IMG/VR virus record: IMGVR_UViG_3300042383_000546
Coordinates: 20,230 to 84,229 of that record
DNA from: a virus
Reading direction: 5' to 3' (one strand)
Length of the DNA stretch: 64,000 nt
Shown here one piece after another: positions 57,318-64,000 of this stretch. The notes below the pieces were generated by a model that ran no database searches, was not told the origin of the DNA, and worked only from the letters and a program-made list of their open reading frames with translations. Numbering within the stretch: the stretch's first letter is position 1; each line of letters begins with the position of its first letter. Both the position numbers and the translations under genes were made by a program.

Positions 57318-58565
57318 TTAGAATAATGTTATTTGAGTTTTTAATGGCAGGATTCTCTTTTCCGCTATTTTGCAATATTCCTCACTCATTTCACTTCCTA
57401 TGTATTTTCTATTCCTTCTAAGACAAGCTACTGCTGTGCTGCCCGTTCCCATAAATGGGTCATAAATAATTCCTTTTTCAGGGCAACCTGCTATTATAGG
57501 TTTGTGAATTAGGTCTTGGTTGTAAGAGGCATAGTGCTTATCAGATGTTGGTTTGGTAGGAATATCCCAAAAGTCTGCAACGTCTCCACTATTTTTACCT
57601 TTAGGATTGTTTTCCTTTAGCCCTGATTTTAGACTGATTTCAGTCATTTGGTCATCATACTTATCGTCAAATTGTAAGATTTCTTTGAGGGTAGACCAAT
57701 CTTCTGCCGAAGGGTAACTACCATTCTTTTCAAACCAATGATGAGGGGCTTGAGTTCCGAATACATTTTCTATTTGCTGTATTGTCAAACCAACTTCATT
57801 TCTAGCGTTAGATAAATATTGCCTAAGTTCTTCGTGTGGTGGCAAATCCCTTACCTCTACTACTAAATTTCTAAAATCTTTGTCTAATACAGAGTATTGA
57901 GGTTTTACCCCTTTCGATTGTCTATACCCTACTAAATCTCTTGTAATATCACCTTTGTTACCTGTAAAATCATATTCATATCTTTTTAGGCTTTCGGCTT
58001 TTACTTTATCCCTTATACCATCTAAGTCAAAATAATATTCAGTTGATTTAGTCATAAAGAAAAAATATTCATGCTTTTTACTGAACCTATCAGTTACAGA
58101 CTCAGGCATACCATTTCTTTTAGCCCATATAATGTCATTTCTCATTATCCAACCCCTTTCTATACAACCTATTGCAAATCTGTGAGGAATTAAAAGAAGG
58201 CATTTACTTGGTAATCTTATATCATTCTTGCCATTAGGAGCAGGTTTCAAGCTCTTATTGTATTTTTTGTACGTTTCCCTTTCTTGCTCAATTTTATGAC
58301 CTCCACCTGTACCATTGTAAGAATCCCCTAAATTTATCCAAACTGTACCTGATGGTTTTAACACCCTATATATTTCGTCCATCATTTCCCATAGGTGTTC
58401 TAGGTATTCTTGAAATGTAGGTTCTAAACCCCATTGACCTTCATAGCCATAGTCTCTAAGTTGCCAATATGGAGGGCTAGTAATGACACAATCTAAAAAG
58501 TCATTCGGCATACGCTTCAATGTATGTAAGCATGGCTCTTTATATATCTTATCTAATTCAATCAT
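57318..58565 (-). CDS. DNA adenine/cytosine-N4 methyltransferase, beta class
   Basis: 415 residues. Motif IV TSPPYWQLRDYG is near the N-terminus (~29-40) and motif I DPFMGTGSTAVACL near the C-terminus (~370-383): the circular order IV-...-X-I that defines the beta class. TSPPYW is most often N4-cytosine, with N6-adenine possible. A large central insert (~120-330) holds the target-recognition region. It has no partner restriction gene nearby, so it probably protects viral DNA from host nucleases together with the adjacent C5 methyltransferase. Confidence 0.88.
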   Translation of the reverse strand: MIELDKIYKEPCLHTLKRMPNDFLDCVITSPPYWQLRDYGYEGQWGLEPTFQEYLEHLWEMMDEIYRVLKPSGTVWINLGDSYNGTGGGHKIEQERETYKKYNKSLKPAPNGKNDIRLPSKCLLLIPHRFAIGCIERGWIMRNDIIWAKRNGMPESVTDRFSKKHEYFFFMTKSTEYYFDLDGIRDKVKAESLKRYEYDFTGNKGDITRDLVGYRQSKGVKPQYSVLDKDFRNLVVEVRDLPPHEELRQYLSNARNEVGLTIQQIENVFGTQAPHHWFEKNGSYPSAEDWSTLKEILQFDDKYDDQMTEISLKSGLKENNPKGKNSGDVADFWDIPTKPTSDKHYASYNQDLIHKPIIAGCPEKGIIYDPFMGTGSTAVACLRRNRKYIGSEMSEEYCKIAEKRILPLKTQITLF

Positions 58566-58584
58566 GGTTTTTTTTTAATAAAAG

Positions 58585-58600
58585 TAATTAATTTTAATTG
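58585..58600 (-). promoter_or_regulatory. 16-bp leader element, copy 5
   Basis: CAATTAAAATTAATTA spanning the stop of the C5 methyltransferase and lying 19 bases before the ATG at 58565. Confidence 0.65.
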
Positions 58601-60021
58601 CTTTCTTGGTTTATTATGATATTGTTCATTTGCTCAATAGCCTTAAATATCTGATAAGCTACCTGAGGTACTATTGCGTTTCCCCCTGCTTTGAGTGATT
58701 CTTTTCTCCATTTAGAAAAGGTAATTCCGTCCAATCTTTCGGAAAGCCCATCATTTCCATTACAAAGCGGGTATTGAGTTGGGAAGTCTTCCCACGAGGT
58801 GTTTTGCATACTTCGTGCATTTGGTTTACTAAACTGCTCCCCATTTGCATTTTCGGATTGCCTCTCGTACACCCCCCGTTCTTGTCCGAAGCTGTTGGAG
58901 TTTTCAGCATACCCTTCCATTCTATTGACTCCTGATAGGTCATCTTGTAGTCTAATTCCTTCGGCACTTGATAGTGTTTCTTGATTTCCATCCAATCCTC
59001 TATTGTCGGATAACTGAACCATGTTATGTCCTTTCTGTACCAATGTTCGACTTTCGTTAGCTTTAGATTTGTCTTTTCTGCTAACTCTTTGTGTGTTCCT
59101 ATTGTTACTATCCATTCCAAAAACTCTTTCTGTGTCGGTAGCTTGGTTCGTTTCATAAACTCCTTTGATGCTAGTTCCTCCGCTAGTTCCATATTGTCCC
59201 TCAGTAATTCTATGTGAACCGCATCCGTTAAGGTCTTTTGAATCTGCTGACCTGAACTTCTCATTGTTGCTCCCATTAGCATTTTGGCTGCTCCCGTCAT
59301 GTCTCCGTTCTTGCTGCTGTCCATACAAGTCGGGGTAGGTAGCATTTTCTTTGTCCATCCTGAATTGTGTTCTAAATGCCTTAGACTGTAATCGTTCTCT
59401 CTTACTGTACTCACAAAGTCCGATGCTTGTGGAGTCGGTAGTAGTTTTTGTCTTGCTAGTTTCGTTAAACTCATTTGATTTTCTGTCGGAGAGCCTGACA
59501 TCTTCGTTCCTTCTGAGGCTAATGGCGTTGGCAGCATTGTATGCAACGAACCATATTCTCTCTCTTTTATGCGGGGCATTGACACTTGCAGCAGGAATAA
59601 TAAACGGTTGGACTTCATATCCTTCCCTTTCCAAGTCATCGCACACCTCGTGGAATACCATTCCCCCTCCCCAACTAACAAGTCCACGAACATTCTCGCC
59701 AATAACCCATGTGGGTTGTATTTCTTTAATAGCTCTAAGCATCTCAGGAAAGAGATGTCTTTCATCGGCTTTCCCTTTTCTAAGTCCTGCTGTTGAGTAA
59801 GGTTGGCAGGGGAATCCACCTGTAATGATGTCAATGTTTCCTCTGTGAATAGAGAAGTCTGTTTTGGTAATGTCATTGTAACTAATTGAATTTGGAAAAT
59901 GATGTTTTAATACTTTTTGACCGAAGGGATTCCACTCACAGTGAAATACGTTTTCCCACCCCATCCATTCCGCTGCTAAATCAAATCCCCCGATTCCACT
60001 AAATAAACTACCGTGTCTCAT
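58594..60021 (-). CDS. DNA cytosine-5 methyltransferase with overprinted variable region
   Basis: 475 residues from the ATG at 60021, which abuts the leader element and begins MRHGSLFSGIGGFDLAAEW (motif I). An upstream frame extension to 60126 is not used. Motif IV GGFPCQPYSTAG with the catalytic Cys, motif VI GENVRGLVSWGGG, motif VIII KRERIWFVA, and a terminal GNAIVPQVAYQI (motif X) are present. Between VIII and X lie ~260 polar, low-complexity residues (Asn, Ser, Glu, Arg), unlike a normal recognition domain. The same bases encode a second long frame (58671-59876), which explains the composition. Confidence 0.85.
   Translation of the reverse strand: MRHGSLFSGIGGFDLAAEWMGWENVFHCEWNPFGQKVLKHHFPNSISYNDITKTDFSIHRGNIDIITGGFPCQPYSTAGLRKGKADERHLFPEMLRAIKEIQPTWVIGENVRGLVSWGGGMVFHEVCDDLEREGYEVQPFIIPAASVNAPHKRERIWFVAYNAANAISLRRNEDVRLSDRKSNEFNETSKTKTTTDSTSIGLCEYSKRERLQSKAFRTQFRMDKENATYPDLYGQQQERRHDGSSQNANGSNNEKFRSADSKDLNGCGSHRITEGQYGTSGGTSIKGVYETNQATDTERVFGMDSNNRNTQRVSRKDKSKANESRTLVQKGHNMVQLSDNRGLDGNQETLSSAEGIRLQDDLSGVNRMEGYAENSNSFGQERGVYERQSENANGEQFSKPNARSMQNTSWEDFPTQYPLCNGNDGLSERLDGITFSKWRKESLKAGGNAIVPQVAYQIFKAIEQMNNIIINQESN
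58671..59876 (-). CDS. overlapping frame inside the C5 methyltransferase gene, conserved-looking 401-codon protein
   Basis: 401 codons lying wholly inside the methyltransferase gene, same strand, different frame. Phrases such as STRCAMTWKGKDMKSNRLLF, repeated LPTP-x-ASD (MLPTPLASEG, LLPTPQASDF, KTPTASDKNG) and RFVMEMMGFPKDWTELPF recur in my memory of phage proteins encoded next to or within dcm-type genes. This side looks structured and the methyltransferase frame looks degenerate. The true start may be internal, e.g. near MLARMFVDLL. It may complete target recognition for the methyltransferase; function unproven. Confidence 0.6.
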   Translation of the reverse strand: MTLPKQTSLFTEETLTSLQVDSPANLTQQQDLEKGKPMKDISFLRCLELLKKYNPHGLLARMFVDLLVGEGEWYSTRCAMTWKGKDMKSNRLLFLLQVSMPRIKEREYGSLHTMLPTPLASEGTKMSGSPTENQMSLTKLARQKLLPTPQASDFVSTVRENDYSLRHLEHNSGWTKKMLPTPTCMDSSKNGDMTGAAKMLMGATMRSSGQQIQKTLTDAVHIELLRDNMELAEELASKEFMKRTKLPTQKEFLEWIVTIGTHKELAEKTNLKLTKVEHWYRKDITWFSYPTIEDWMEIKKHYQVPKELDYKMTYQESIEWKGMLKTPTASDKNGGCTRGNPKMQMGSSLVNQMHEVCKTPRGKTSQLNTRFVMEMMGFPKDWTELPFLNGEKNHSKQGETQ

Positions 60022-60022
60022 A

Positions 60023-60038
60023 TAATTAATTTTAATTG
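60023..60038 (-). promoter_or_regulatory. 16-bp leader element, copy 6
   Basis: CAATTAAAATTAATTA-T-ATG at 60021. It fixes the start of the C5 methyltransferase and overlaps the end of the gene upstream. Confidence 0.7.
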
Positions 60039-60889
60039 TTTTTGAAATAAGAGACGTGAACTTTTTTAAGTAGCTGTATGATGTCAGTTTCATCGAACTT
60101 CTTACATACGATATACTCCCTAGCATATTTCTTACGTTTCTCTTCAGGGTTTTGGTCTGAGGAGGTTTGCTTAATACCTCTTAAAACGCTTTCCATATTA
60201 CGTTCCTCTTTCTCCTTTCTGATTTTAACGTCCCCATAGTTTAGAGCCTCTTCTATTTCCTCTTTGGTTGGGTTTACCTGACCTGTAGTCTTCATCCATT
60301 TGTATATTGACTCCTGAGTGTCCCAAAATGTATTGTTTTCTTTATAGGACTCATAAATAGATATTAAGTACTCTTTGAAGACCTGACACTTGTATTCAGC
60401 GGTTACTTCTGTTTTAGTATCTAAATCCCGTCTACTTTCAAATCTTTGCTTGTTATAGGCAATTTCATTTACTAGCTGCATCTTTCTAGCTTCATAAGAC
60501 TGCATACACTTGGATATATAGAAGGCAGATATATTCTTTTGGGTTACGAACCCTACATCTATTTTCCCACCTATTGACCAATTCATAGCGGTTTTGATGT
60601 CAGCCAAAGTGAACTTACCAAAGTTGTCATAAATGAATTGACAGATAACCACTAGCTCTGCCTGAGTGGAATCATTGGTTACTCCTAATAAAAGTCTCCA
60701 TTGAGCCATAACTTTTACAAGTTCAGCCATGTCATCGGCATCATAGTTCATTATCTTTTTCTCTGAGAAGGTTCTAGCTACAACTAGCTCATCGTCTGTT
60801 TTTATCCAACTTCCAATTAAAACGTTGGGCTTTTGCAACGCTATCTGAGAGTTTACTGATTGTGTCTTTTGGAGTTCTTGGTTGTTCAT
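60032..60889 (-). CDS. hypothetical phage protein, possibly replication-associated
   Basis: 285 residues, helical, no membrane segment. KFTLADIKTAMNWSIGGKID and NISAFYISKCMQSYEARKMQ form a core seen in proteins next to phage replication genes. The C-terminal ~90 residues are charged. It overlaps the Phg_2220_C-type gene by 101 bases in another frame, a tight coupling that suggests a shared role in replication. No enzymatic motif recognised. Confidence 0.65.
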   Translation of the reverse strand: MNNQELQKTQSVNSQIALQKPNVLIGSWIKTDDELVVARTFSEKKIMNYDADDMAELVKVMAQWRLLLGVTNDSTQAELVVICQFIYDNFGKFTLADIKTAMNWSIGGKIDVGFVTQKNISAFYISKCMQSYEARKMQLVNEIAYNKQRFESRRDLDTKTEVTAEYKCQVFKEYLISIYESYKENNTFWDTQESIYKWMKTTGQVNPTKEEIEEALNYGDVKIRKEKEERNMESVLRGIKQTSSDQNPEEKRKKYAREYIVCKKFDETDIIQLLKKVHVSYFKNN

Positions 60890-61121
60890 TTAGGTATTTT
60901 GTGAATTTTTGTCCAAATAGGGTTTGTGGTCTTATATACTGTTCGTATTCCGTTCCTTTCCATTGTGCTACTTTAAGTAAGGTTACTTTTTTGAAGTCTT
61001 CTAAAGTGTGCCCTTTCTCAATTAAGGCTTTAATTAGATTTTGAGCTTCAGCGTAGTTAAAGGCATTTTGGGTTTGGGTTTTGAAATAGTCGAGTATCAG
61101 GTTTATATCCTCTATACTCAT
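60789..61121 (-). CDS. phage replication-type C-terminal domain protein (Phg_2220_C-like)
   Basis: 110 residues made almost only of one domain: LIKALIEKGHTLEDFKKVTL, VAQWKGTEYEQYIRPQTLFG and FTKYLNE. This matches the conserved C-terminal domain found on phage replisome-organiser proteins (KW...YLRPxTLFGxKFxxYLN). Normally an N-terminal winged-helix DNA-binding part precedes it. Here it is free-standing and its start overlaps the repressor stop by 4 bases. Confidence 0.65.
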   Translation of the reverse strand: MSIEDINLILDYFKTQTQNAFNYAEAQNLIKALIEKGHTLEDFKKVTLLKVAQWKGTEYEQYIRPQTLFGQKFTKYLNEQPRTPKDTISKLSDSVAKAQRFNWKLDKNRR

Positions 61122-61354
61122 AGTATATCAGTTATAGGTACGTCTAATGCGTCAGCAAACTTCTTAGCTGTATCTAGCTTTGCTATAGGTCTAAAACCAC
61201 TACAAATATTAGATAGGTTGGTAAGAGCTATGAAGTAGCCTGTTCTTTCAAATAGGATTTCAGCAAATTCCCTTTGCGTCATTTTCCTCTCCTTTAGGAT
61301 TTGCCCCAACTTACTTCTAGTATAGGGTTTCTGTTTCTTTTGTGTTTGTTCCAT
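61118..61354 (-). CDS. Cro/C1-type helix-turn-helix regulator
   Basis: 78 residues from the ATG at 61354 (MEQTQKKQKPYTRSK). The longer frame from 61459 runs through the A/T-rich leader and the end of the next gene and is unlikely. HTH core LGQILKERKMTQREFAEILF and TNLSNICSGFRPIAKLDTAK at ~17-62 matches HTH_3. It is the only clear transcription regulator in the window and may control the leader-element genes around it. Confidence 0.75.
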   Translation of the reverse strand: MEQTQKKQKPYTRSKLGQILKERKMTQREFAEILFERTGYFIALTNLSNICSGFRPIAKLDTAKKFADALDVPITDIL

Positions 61355-61409
61355 TAGTAATTTATTTTGATTGCAATTTATTTTAATTATACTAATTTTT
61401 AATTGCTTT

Positions 61410-61706
61410 TTATCCCCAATTAATTTTAGCCTCTCTGAATGTAGTAGTAGTACCTTCAAAAGTCCCTTCTACTATTTCGAAATCTACAACTGTATCGTAA
61501 TCTTCATTAGTAAGCCTTCCTGCATCTTCTCTACAAACGACTATGCTACTTGCAGCTCTATCAAGATTTGTTCTATCTAAAACAAATATTAAGCCATCGT
61601 CTGACGATATTGAACCATTCGCATACTTATGGTCATTTCCATGTGGATAGGTTATAGTCCAATAGGCTGCACCTGTACCTGCCGTTCTTTTTAATATTCC
61701 TTTCAT
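61410..61706 (-). CDS. small hypothetical protein
   Basis: 98 residues, beta-rich: GILKRTAGTGAAYWTITYPH, then SISSDDGLIFVLDR and VVDFEIVEGTFEG. No membrane segment or known motif. The 55-base stretch after it holds a degenerate leader element (around 61392-61405). Starts directly after a perfect leader element. Confidence 0.6.
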   Translation of the reverse strand: MKGILKRTAGTGAAYWTITYPHGNDHKYANGSISSDDGLIFVLDRTNLDRAASSIVVCREDAGRLTNEDYDTVVDFEIVEGTFEGTTTTFREAKINWG

Positions 61707-61707
61707 G

Positions 61708-61723
61708 TAATTAATTTTAATTG
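61708..61723 (-). promoter_or_regulatory. 16-bp leader element, copy 7
   Basis: CAATTAAAATTAATTA followed by C and the ATG at 61706. Confidence 0.7.
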
Positions 61724-61728
61724 TTTTT

Positions 61729-61980
61729 TTAGTCTTTAGTTAATTCAGCCATTTTAGCGTTCAGGTGAGTTAATAGGTCTACCATAAAATCGGTTTTGCC
61801 ATGCAGCCTATTTATTTCATACTGCTCAATAATTAAATCAGCAAAGTGCTCAGGGCTATTTGGTATTTCGTCCTTTCTCCTTTCAAGAAGGATAATCTCA
61901 CCTGATATAATATGTTTTTGCTTTTGGCAGAAATTATAGATACTCTCTGCAAAATGATACAGCTTTTCTTTATCGGTCAT
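61729..61980 (-). CDS. small hypothetical protein
   Basis: 83 residues, helical and charged (KEKLYHFAESIYNFCQKQKH; HFADLIIEQYEINRLHGKTD). No motif recognised. Leader element directly before the ATG at 61980. Confidence 0.6.
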   Translation of the reverse strand: MTDKEKLYHFAESIYNFCQKQKHIISGEIILLERRKDEIPNSPEHFADLIIEQYEINRLHGKTDFMVDLLTHLNAKMAELTKD

Positions 61981-61982
61981 AG

Positions 61983-61998
61983 TAATTAATTTTAATTG
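61983..61998 (-). promoter_or_regulatory. 16-bp leader element, copy 8
   Basis: CAATTAAAATTAATTA-CT-ATG at 61980, overlapping the stop of the gene upstream. Confidence 0.7.
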
Positions 61999-62414
61999 TT
62001 TTCGTCAAATAAGATTTCACTACCGTTTACTTTGGTCACAGGGTTATTATACTCCAATTTATATTGGAGGAACAAGCTCAACATCTTTTCATACGATTCC
62101 TCATGCTCCTTTTCAGTAAACTTGACATCAACATCCTTTAATTCAGCCCTATCCCAAATAGCAAAAACGTATTGAGTCTTTACTTCCAACCTATTAGTTA
62201 CGGTAGGTTTAATTCTTTTCTCTAACCTTAATTTTTCATAACTATTGATAATAGATATTTCAACAGGCACATATACTTCTTTGTTCTTTTTGTACCATTG
62301 AGTAGCCCAAGTATCATTTTCAAAATGTTCTGAGTCTACATAAGTATCGTCTACTTTAAATGTGTAACGATAATAATTGCTTGAAGTGCTAGATTTTTCT
62401 AATTTGAAGTTCAT
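61992..62414 (-). CDS. hypothetical protein
   Basis: 140 residues, mixed alpha/beta, many Lys/Glu/Tyr (NYYRYTFKVDDTYVDSEHFE; VKTQYVFAIWDRAELKDVDV). No membrane segment. The start uses the second leader type (ACC-ATG). Unknown function; early-region position. Confidence 0.6.
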   Translation of the reverse strand: MNFKLEKSSTSSNYYRYTFKVDDTYVDSEHFENDTWATQWYKKNKEVYVPVEISIINSYEKLRLEKRIKPTVTNRLEVKTQYVFAIWDRAELKDVDVKFTEKEHEESYEKMLSLFLQYKLEYNNPVTKVNGSEILFDENN

Positions 62415-62432
62415 GGTGTTTGTTTTTATGGT

Positions 62433-62660
62433 TTAAAAATATTTAGGGAAATCGGATTTATGACCAATATGGATAAAAGAATCCCGTTGGAACGTATGGG
62501 GTAGCTTTTGGAAGACATCCCCCTTTGAAGTAATAAAGTATTCGCTGCCACCTAGTGTATTAAACACATCTAGGGCATCTTTTGGCATTCCATAGCCGAA
62601 GGTGAAAACGTTGGTTGCTGTACGCTGAAGGTACTTGCGTGTTAAGATTTTAGCTTTCAT
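62433..62660 (-). CDS. small hypothetical protein
   Basis: 75 residues, basic N-terminus (KAKILTRKYLQRTATNVFTF), then YFITSKGDVFQKLPHTFQRD. The GGSEYFITSKGDVF phrase looks like a small beta-hairpin domain. Unknown. Confidence 0.55.
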   Translation of the reverse strand: MKAKILTRKYLQRTATNVFTFGYGMPKDALDVFNTLGGSEYFITSKGDVFQKLPHTFQRDSFIHIGHKSDFPKYF

Positions 62661-62671
62661 GGTCTTATTGG

Positions 62672-62905
62672 TTATTTGGTGATTATTTCAAAAGTGTAGT
62701 TACCGCTTTTATCAGCTCTTGTAAATAGTTGTAATAAACCCTGAGCCTCATTTGTATTTTGGAGCTGTGCATCACTTTCATGACCCCAATGCTCTGACTG
62801 ACCTAAAGCACCCAAGTCTATGTAACCTACAAAGTATCGTACTTGATTTAGATAGTTTTGATTGGAAGATTTGATTCTAGTTCTTTTGATAACGTAGTTT
62901 TTCAT
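62672..62905 (-). CDS. small hypothetical protein, first gene of the right arm
   Basis: 77 residues: KNYVIKRTRIKSSNQNYLNQ, VRYFVGYIDLGALGQSEHWG, then a polar helical end. First leftward gene after the non-coding right end, 22 bases from a candidate promoter. Unknown function. Confidence 0.6.
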   Translation of the reverse strand: MKNYVIKRTRIKSSNQNYLNQVRYFVGYIDLGALGQSEHWGHESDAQLQNTNEAQGLLQLFTRADKSGNYTFEIITK

Positions 62906-62926
62906 GGTTTAAATGGTTTTAGAATA

Positions 62927-62955
62927 TAAAAATACTAAATTCTCATTACTAGCAA
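62927..62955 (-). promoter_or_regulatory. candidate promoter of the right-arm early operon
   Basis: Read leftward: TTG (62953-62955), 18-base spacer, TATTTTTA (62927-62934), one mismatch to TAnnTTTG, followed 22 bases later by ATG at 62905. It is the only sequence between the non-coding end and the first gene that fits. Confidence 0.4.
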
Positions 62956-63274
62956 TAACAAATCTGTTAAAATTTTGTTAAAGAATACTAAATGCTATTA
63001 ACAAGTCATCATTTTTAGATAGTGGGAGCTCCAAAAATAATTCCTGTTTTGCTACTTCGCACAGAAACGGCTCAAATTTCCATTCAATTTCCCGACCTAA
63101 CAAAATACCCCACTTGTAGAATAAAACGGAAATTCCCGCCTATAAAGTGGTCAGCAATCACCATTCACCACCCACCGCCACATTCCACAACCCGAAAACC
63201 CCCACAAATCCACTCCTCCACCTATTTGAGCTCATCCCCCCTCACTCCTCAATCTATTGGAGGACTTCTCGATA

Positions 63275-63305
63275 CCCATAACCCACCATAACCCCATAAA
63301 CCCCC
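63275..63305 (-). other. possible G-quadruplex on the - strand
   Basis: Read leftward, four G-runs (5, 4, 3 and 3 G) are separated by loops of 5, 7 and 4 bases. The surrounding CCCATAA-like repeats continue to about 63350. Confidence 0.45.
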
Positions 63306-63400
63306 ATAAAATCCATTTTAAGCCCCATACAGCCCATTTATCCCATAACCCTATACTTTCTATTCCCCTGAGCTATTGACAGGCTCTATACCCCTTAAAA

Positions 63401-63430
63401 AAAAGAAATCCCACCATAGACATGGCAGGA
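63401..63430 (-). terminator. leftward terminator in the non-coding end
   Basis: Read leftward: CCTGCCAT, loop GTCT, ATGGTGGG (8-bp stem with two G-T pairs), then ATTTC and eight T. It would stop transcripts entering from beyond the right edge before they reach the early operon. Confidence 0.7.
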
Positions 63431-63503
63431 CTCTTGTGACAACTAAAAAAACTCTAAGTATGAATATGACCAAATCAAAGATACCCATTTTTTCCATACT
63501 AGG

Positions 63504-63550
63504 CACTAGGCACTAGGCATTAACCCCACTATCTAGGCACTAGGCATTTG
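63504..63550. repeat. tandem octamer AGGCACTA and relatives
   Basis: ACTAGGC-type units occur about five times in 47 bases in two sub-blocks split by AACCCCACTATC. Iteron-like, but short. Confidence 0.5.
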
Positions 63551-64000
63551 ACCTACCATAAAACCATATACCCCCAACGTTCCGTAGACTCTAACTATTG
63601 ACAGGCTCTCCTCTGTGTATACCTTTCTTTCCTTCCACCCTCCGAACCTCCCTTCCCTCTCTTTTAACTCAGTCACTCCTTATGCTAGAACTCCACCTCC
63701 CTTTCTTTCTATAGGTATTCTTTTACTTGCATTGTAAACCCTACACTCCCCTGACCTCCTATAACCCATACACCCTAACTAACTACTAGAACTCTATTCC
63801 TGATTACTGACAGGCTCACTAGAGGTTACTCCCTTCCCTTCAATAACACCACCCCTTTATTTCTGACGAAATATCTTATACCTACTATTTTTTTTTACTT
63901 ACCTACTTATTTATCCTATTAATTCCTTTTAACTAGTAATGAGTTTTAATTATAATGAATATTAATTACTAATAACTATTTACTTAATATAATTGTGTAG

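Larger units (their letters stand above)
63373..63820. repeat. three spaced direct repeats
   Basis: Copies of CTATTGACAGGCTCT at about 63373, 63595 and (ATTACTGACAGGCTC) 63803, roughly 210-220 bases apart, all in the same direction. The regular spacing and lack of genes suggest binding sites or duplicated promoter-like units; TTGACA also mimics a sigma70 -35 box. Confidence 0.6.
62956..64000. other. non-coding, C-rich right end
   Basis: No supportable gene in about 1 kb. The + strand is strongly C-rich and G-poor from ~63.03 to 63.85 kb, then A/T-rich to the edge. An 89-codon frame at 63022-63291 is just this skew (Pro, Thr, Ser, His). The region holds spaced direct repeats, a tandem octamer, CCCATAA repeats and one leftward terminator. 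Origin, packaging or promoter region are all possible. Confidence 0.6.

Noticed and set aside
60022-60126. N-terminal extension of the C5 methyltransferase frame
   Set aside because: It runs through the leader element and the end of the upstream gene; MRHGSLFSGIGG at 60021 is the natural family start.
61355-61459. N-terminal extension of the HTH regulator
   Set aside because: It translates an A/T-rich leader and overlaps the next gene; HTH_3 proteins normally start close to the domain.
63022-63291. 89-codon + strand frame in the right end
   Set aside because: Composition (Pro/Thr/Ser/His/Ile) is explained by C-richness; no leader, no motif, isolated.
1-64000. tRNA or rRNA genes, integrase, att sites
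   Set aside because: No cloverleaf-like, rRNA-like or recombinase sequence was recognised by eye; a tRNAscan-type search would be decisive.

Overview
The window looks like a large part of the genome of a virus infecting a Bacteroidota (Flavobacteria-like) host. The DNA is AT-rich, genes lack Shine-Dalgarno sequences and start after A/T-rich leaders, and several intergenic regions carry the Bacteroidota sigma-factor signature (TTG, then TAnnTTTG). I see no rRNA, tRNA, integrase, ribosomal or metabolic housekeeping genes. I also see no terminase, portal, tail tube, tape measure or baseplate gene. Instead there is a compact FtsK/HerA-type ATPase next to a beta-rich coat-protein candidate, surrounded by more than twenty small proteins that each carry one terminal membrane segment. 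That is the pattern expected of a tail-less, internal-membrane virus (PRD1/PM2-like logic), here with a far larger gene set. This is an inference: the rest of the genome is not visible.

Layout. (1) 1-4.74 kb, rightward: three glycosyltransferases, the last a TibC/Aah-like O-heptosyltransferase. A hairpin at 4.73-4.75 kb separates them from the leftward block. (2) 4.74-16.5 kb, leftward: a GT9-like transferase, two Thr-rich stalk proteins, a 2813-residue spike/fibre (proline-free collagen-like segments, about 113 beta-roll repeats, C-terminal S74 chaperone) and a second collagen-like spike. (3) 16.5-24.3 kb: a run of small membrane-anchored virion-type proteins, a zincin peptidase, an HNH homing endonuclease, and the coat candidate in its own terminator-bounded unit. 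(4) 24.5-27.3 kb: a four-gene unit with a good promoter and a terminator, ending in the ATPase. (5) 27.3-30.8 kb: a nuclease, a PAP2 phosphatase and more membrane proteins. (6) 30.8-36.4 kb: lysis and cell-entry genes, comprising three peptidoglycan hydrolases, spanin-like overlapping pairs, holin candidates and a PAS-domain membrane protein. (7) 36.4-49.4 kb: three giant 'polyvalent' proteins, two of them divided into modules by more than thirty Ala-(Lys/Asp/Glu)-Gly-Gly linkers. One carries a DUF5824-like region, a zinc ribbon and an ADP-ribosyltransferase domain; another a metallopeptidase. (8) 49.6-62.9 kb, leftward: accessory and early genes, including glycosyltransferases, a PhyH dioxygenase, a PAPS-reductase-like protein, a polysaccharide deacetylase, SAM methyltransferases, two DNA methyltransferases (one overprinted by a 401-codon second frame), a phage replication C-terminal domain protein and a Cro/C1-type repressor. 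Many start codons here directly follow the same 16-bp element. (9) 62.9-64 kb: non-coding, C-rich, with direct repeats and a possible G-quadruplex.

How it may work together. The spike proteins are almost pure Gly/Ser/Thr and sit beside their own O-glycosyltransferases, so the virus may glycosylate its spikes. Membrane-anchored hydrolases would open the envelope at entry, the ATPase would package DNA, and the giant modular proteins could be carried in the particle, delivered with the DNA and cut at Gly-Gly linkers into anti-host effectors. A PAS sensor fused to membrane helices in the lysis block suggests lysis timing coupled to host energy or redox state. All of these links are hypotheses from sequence and context.
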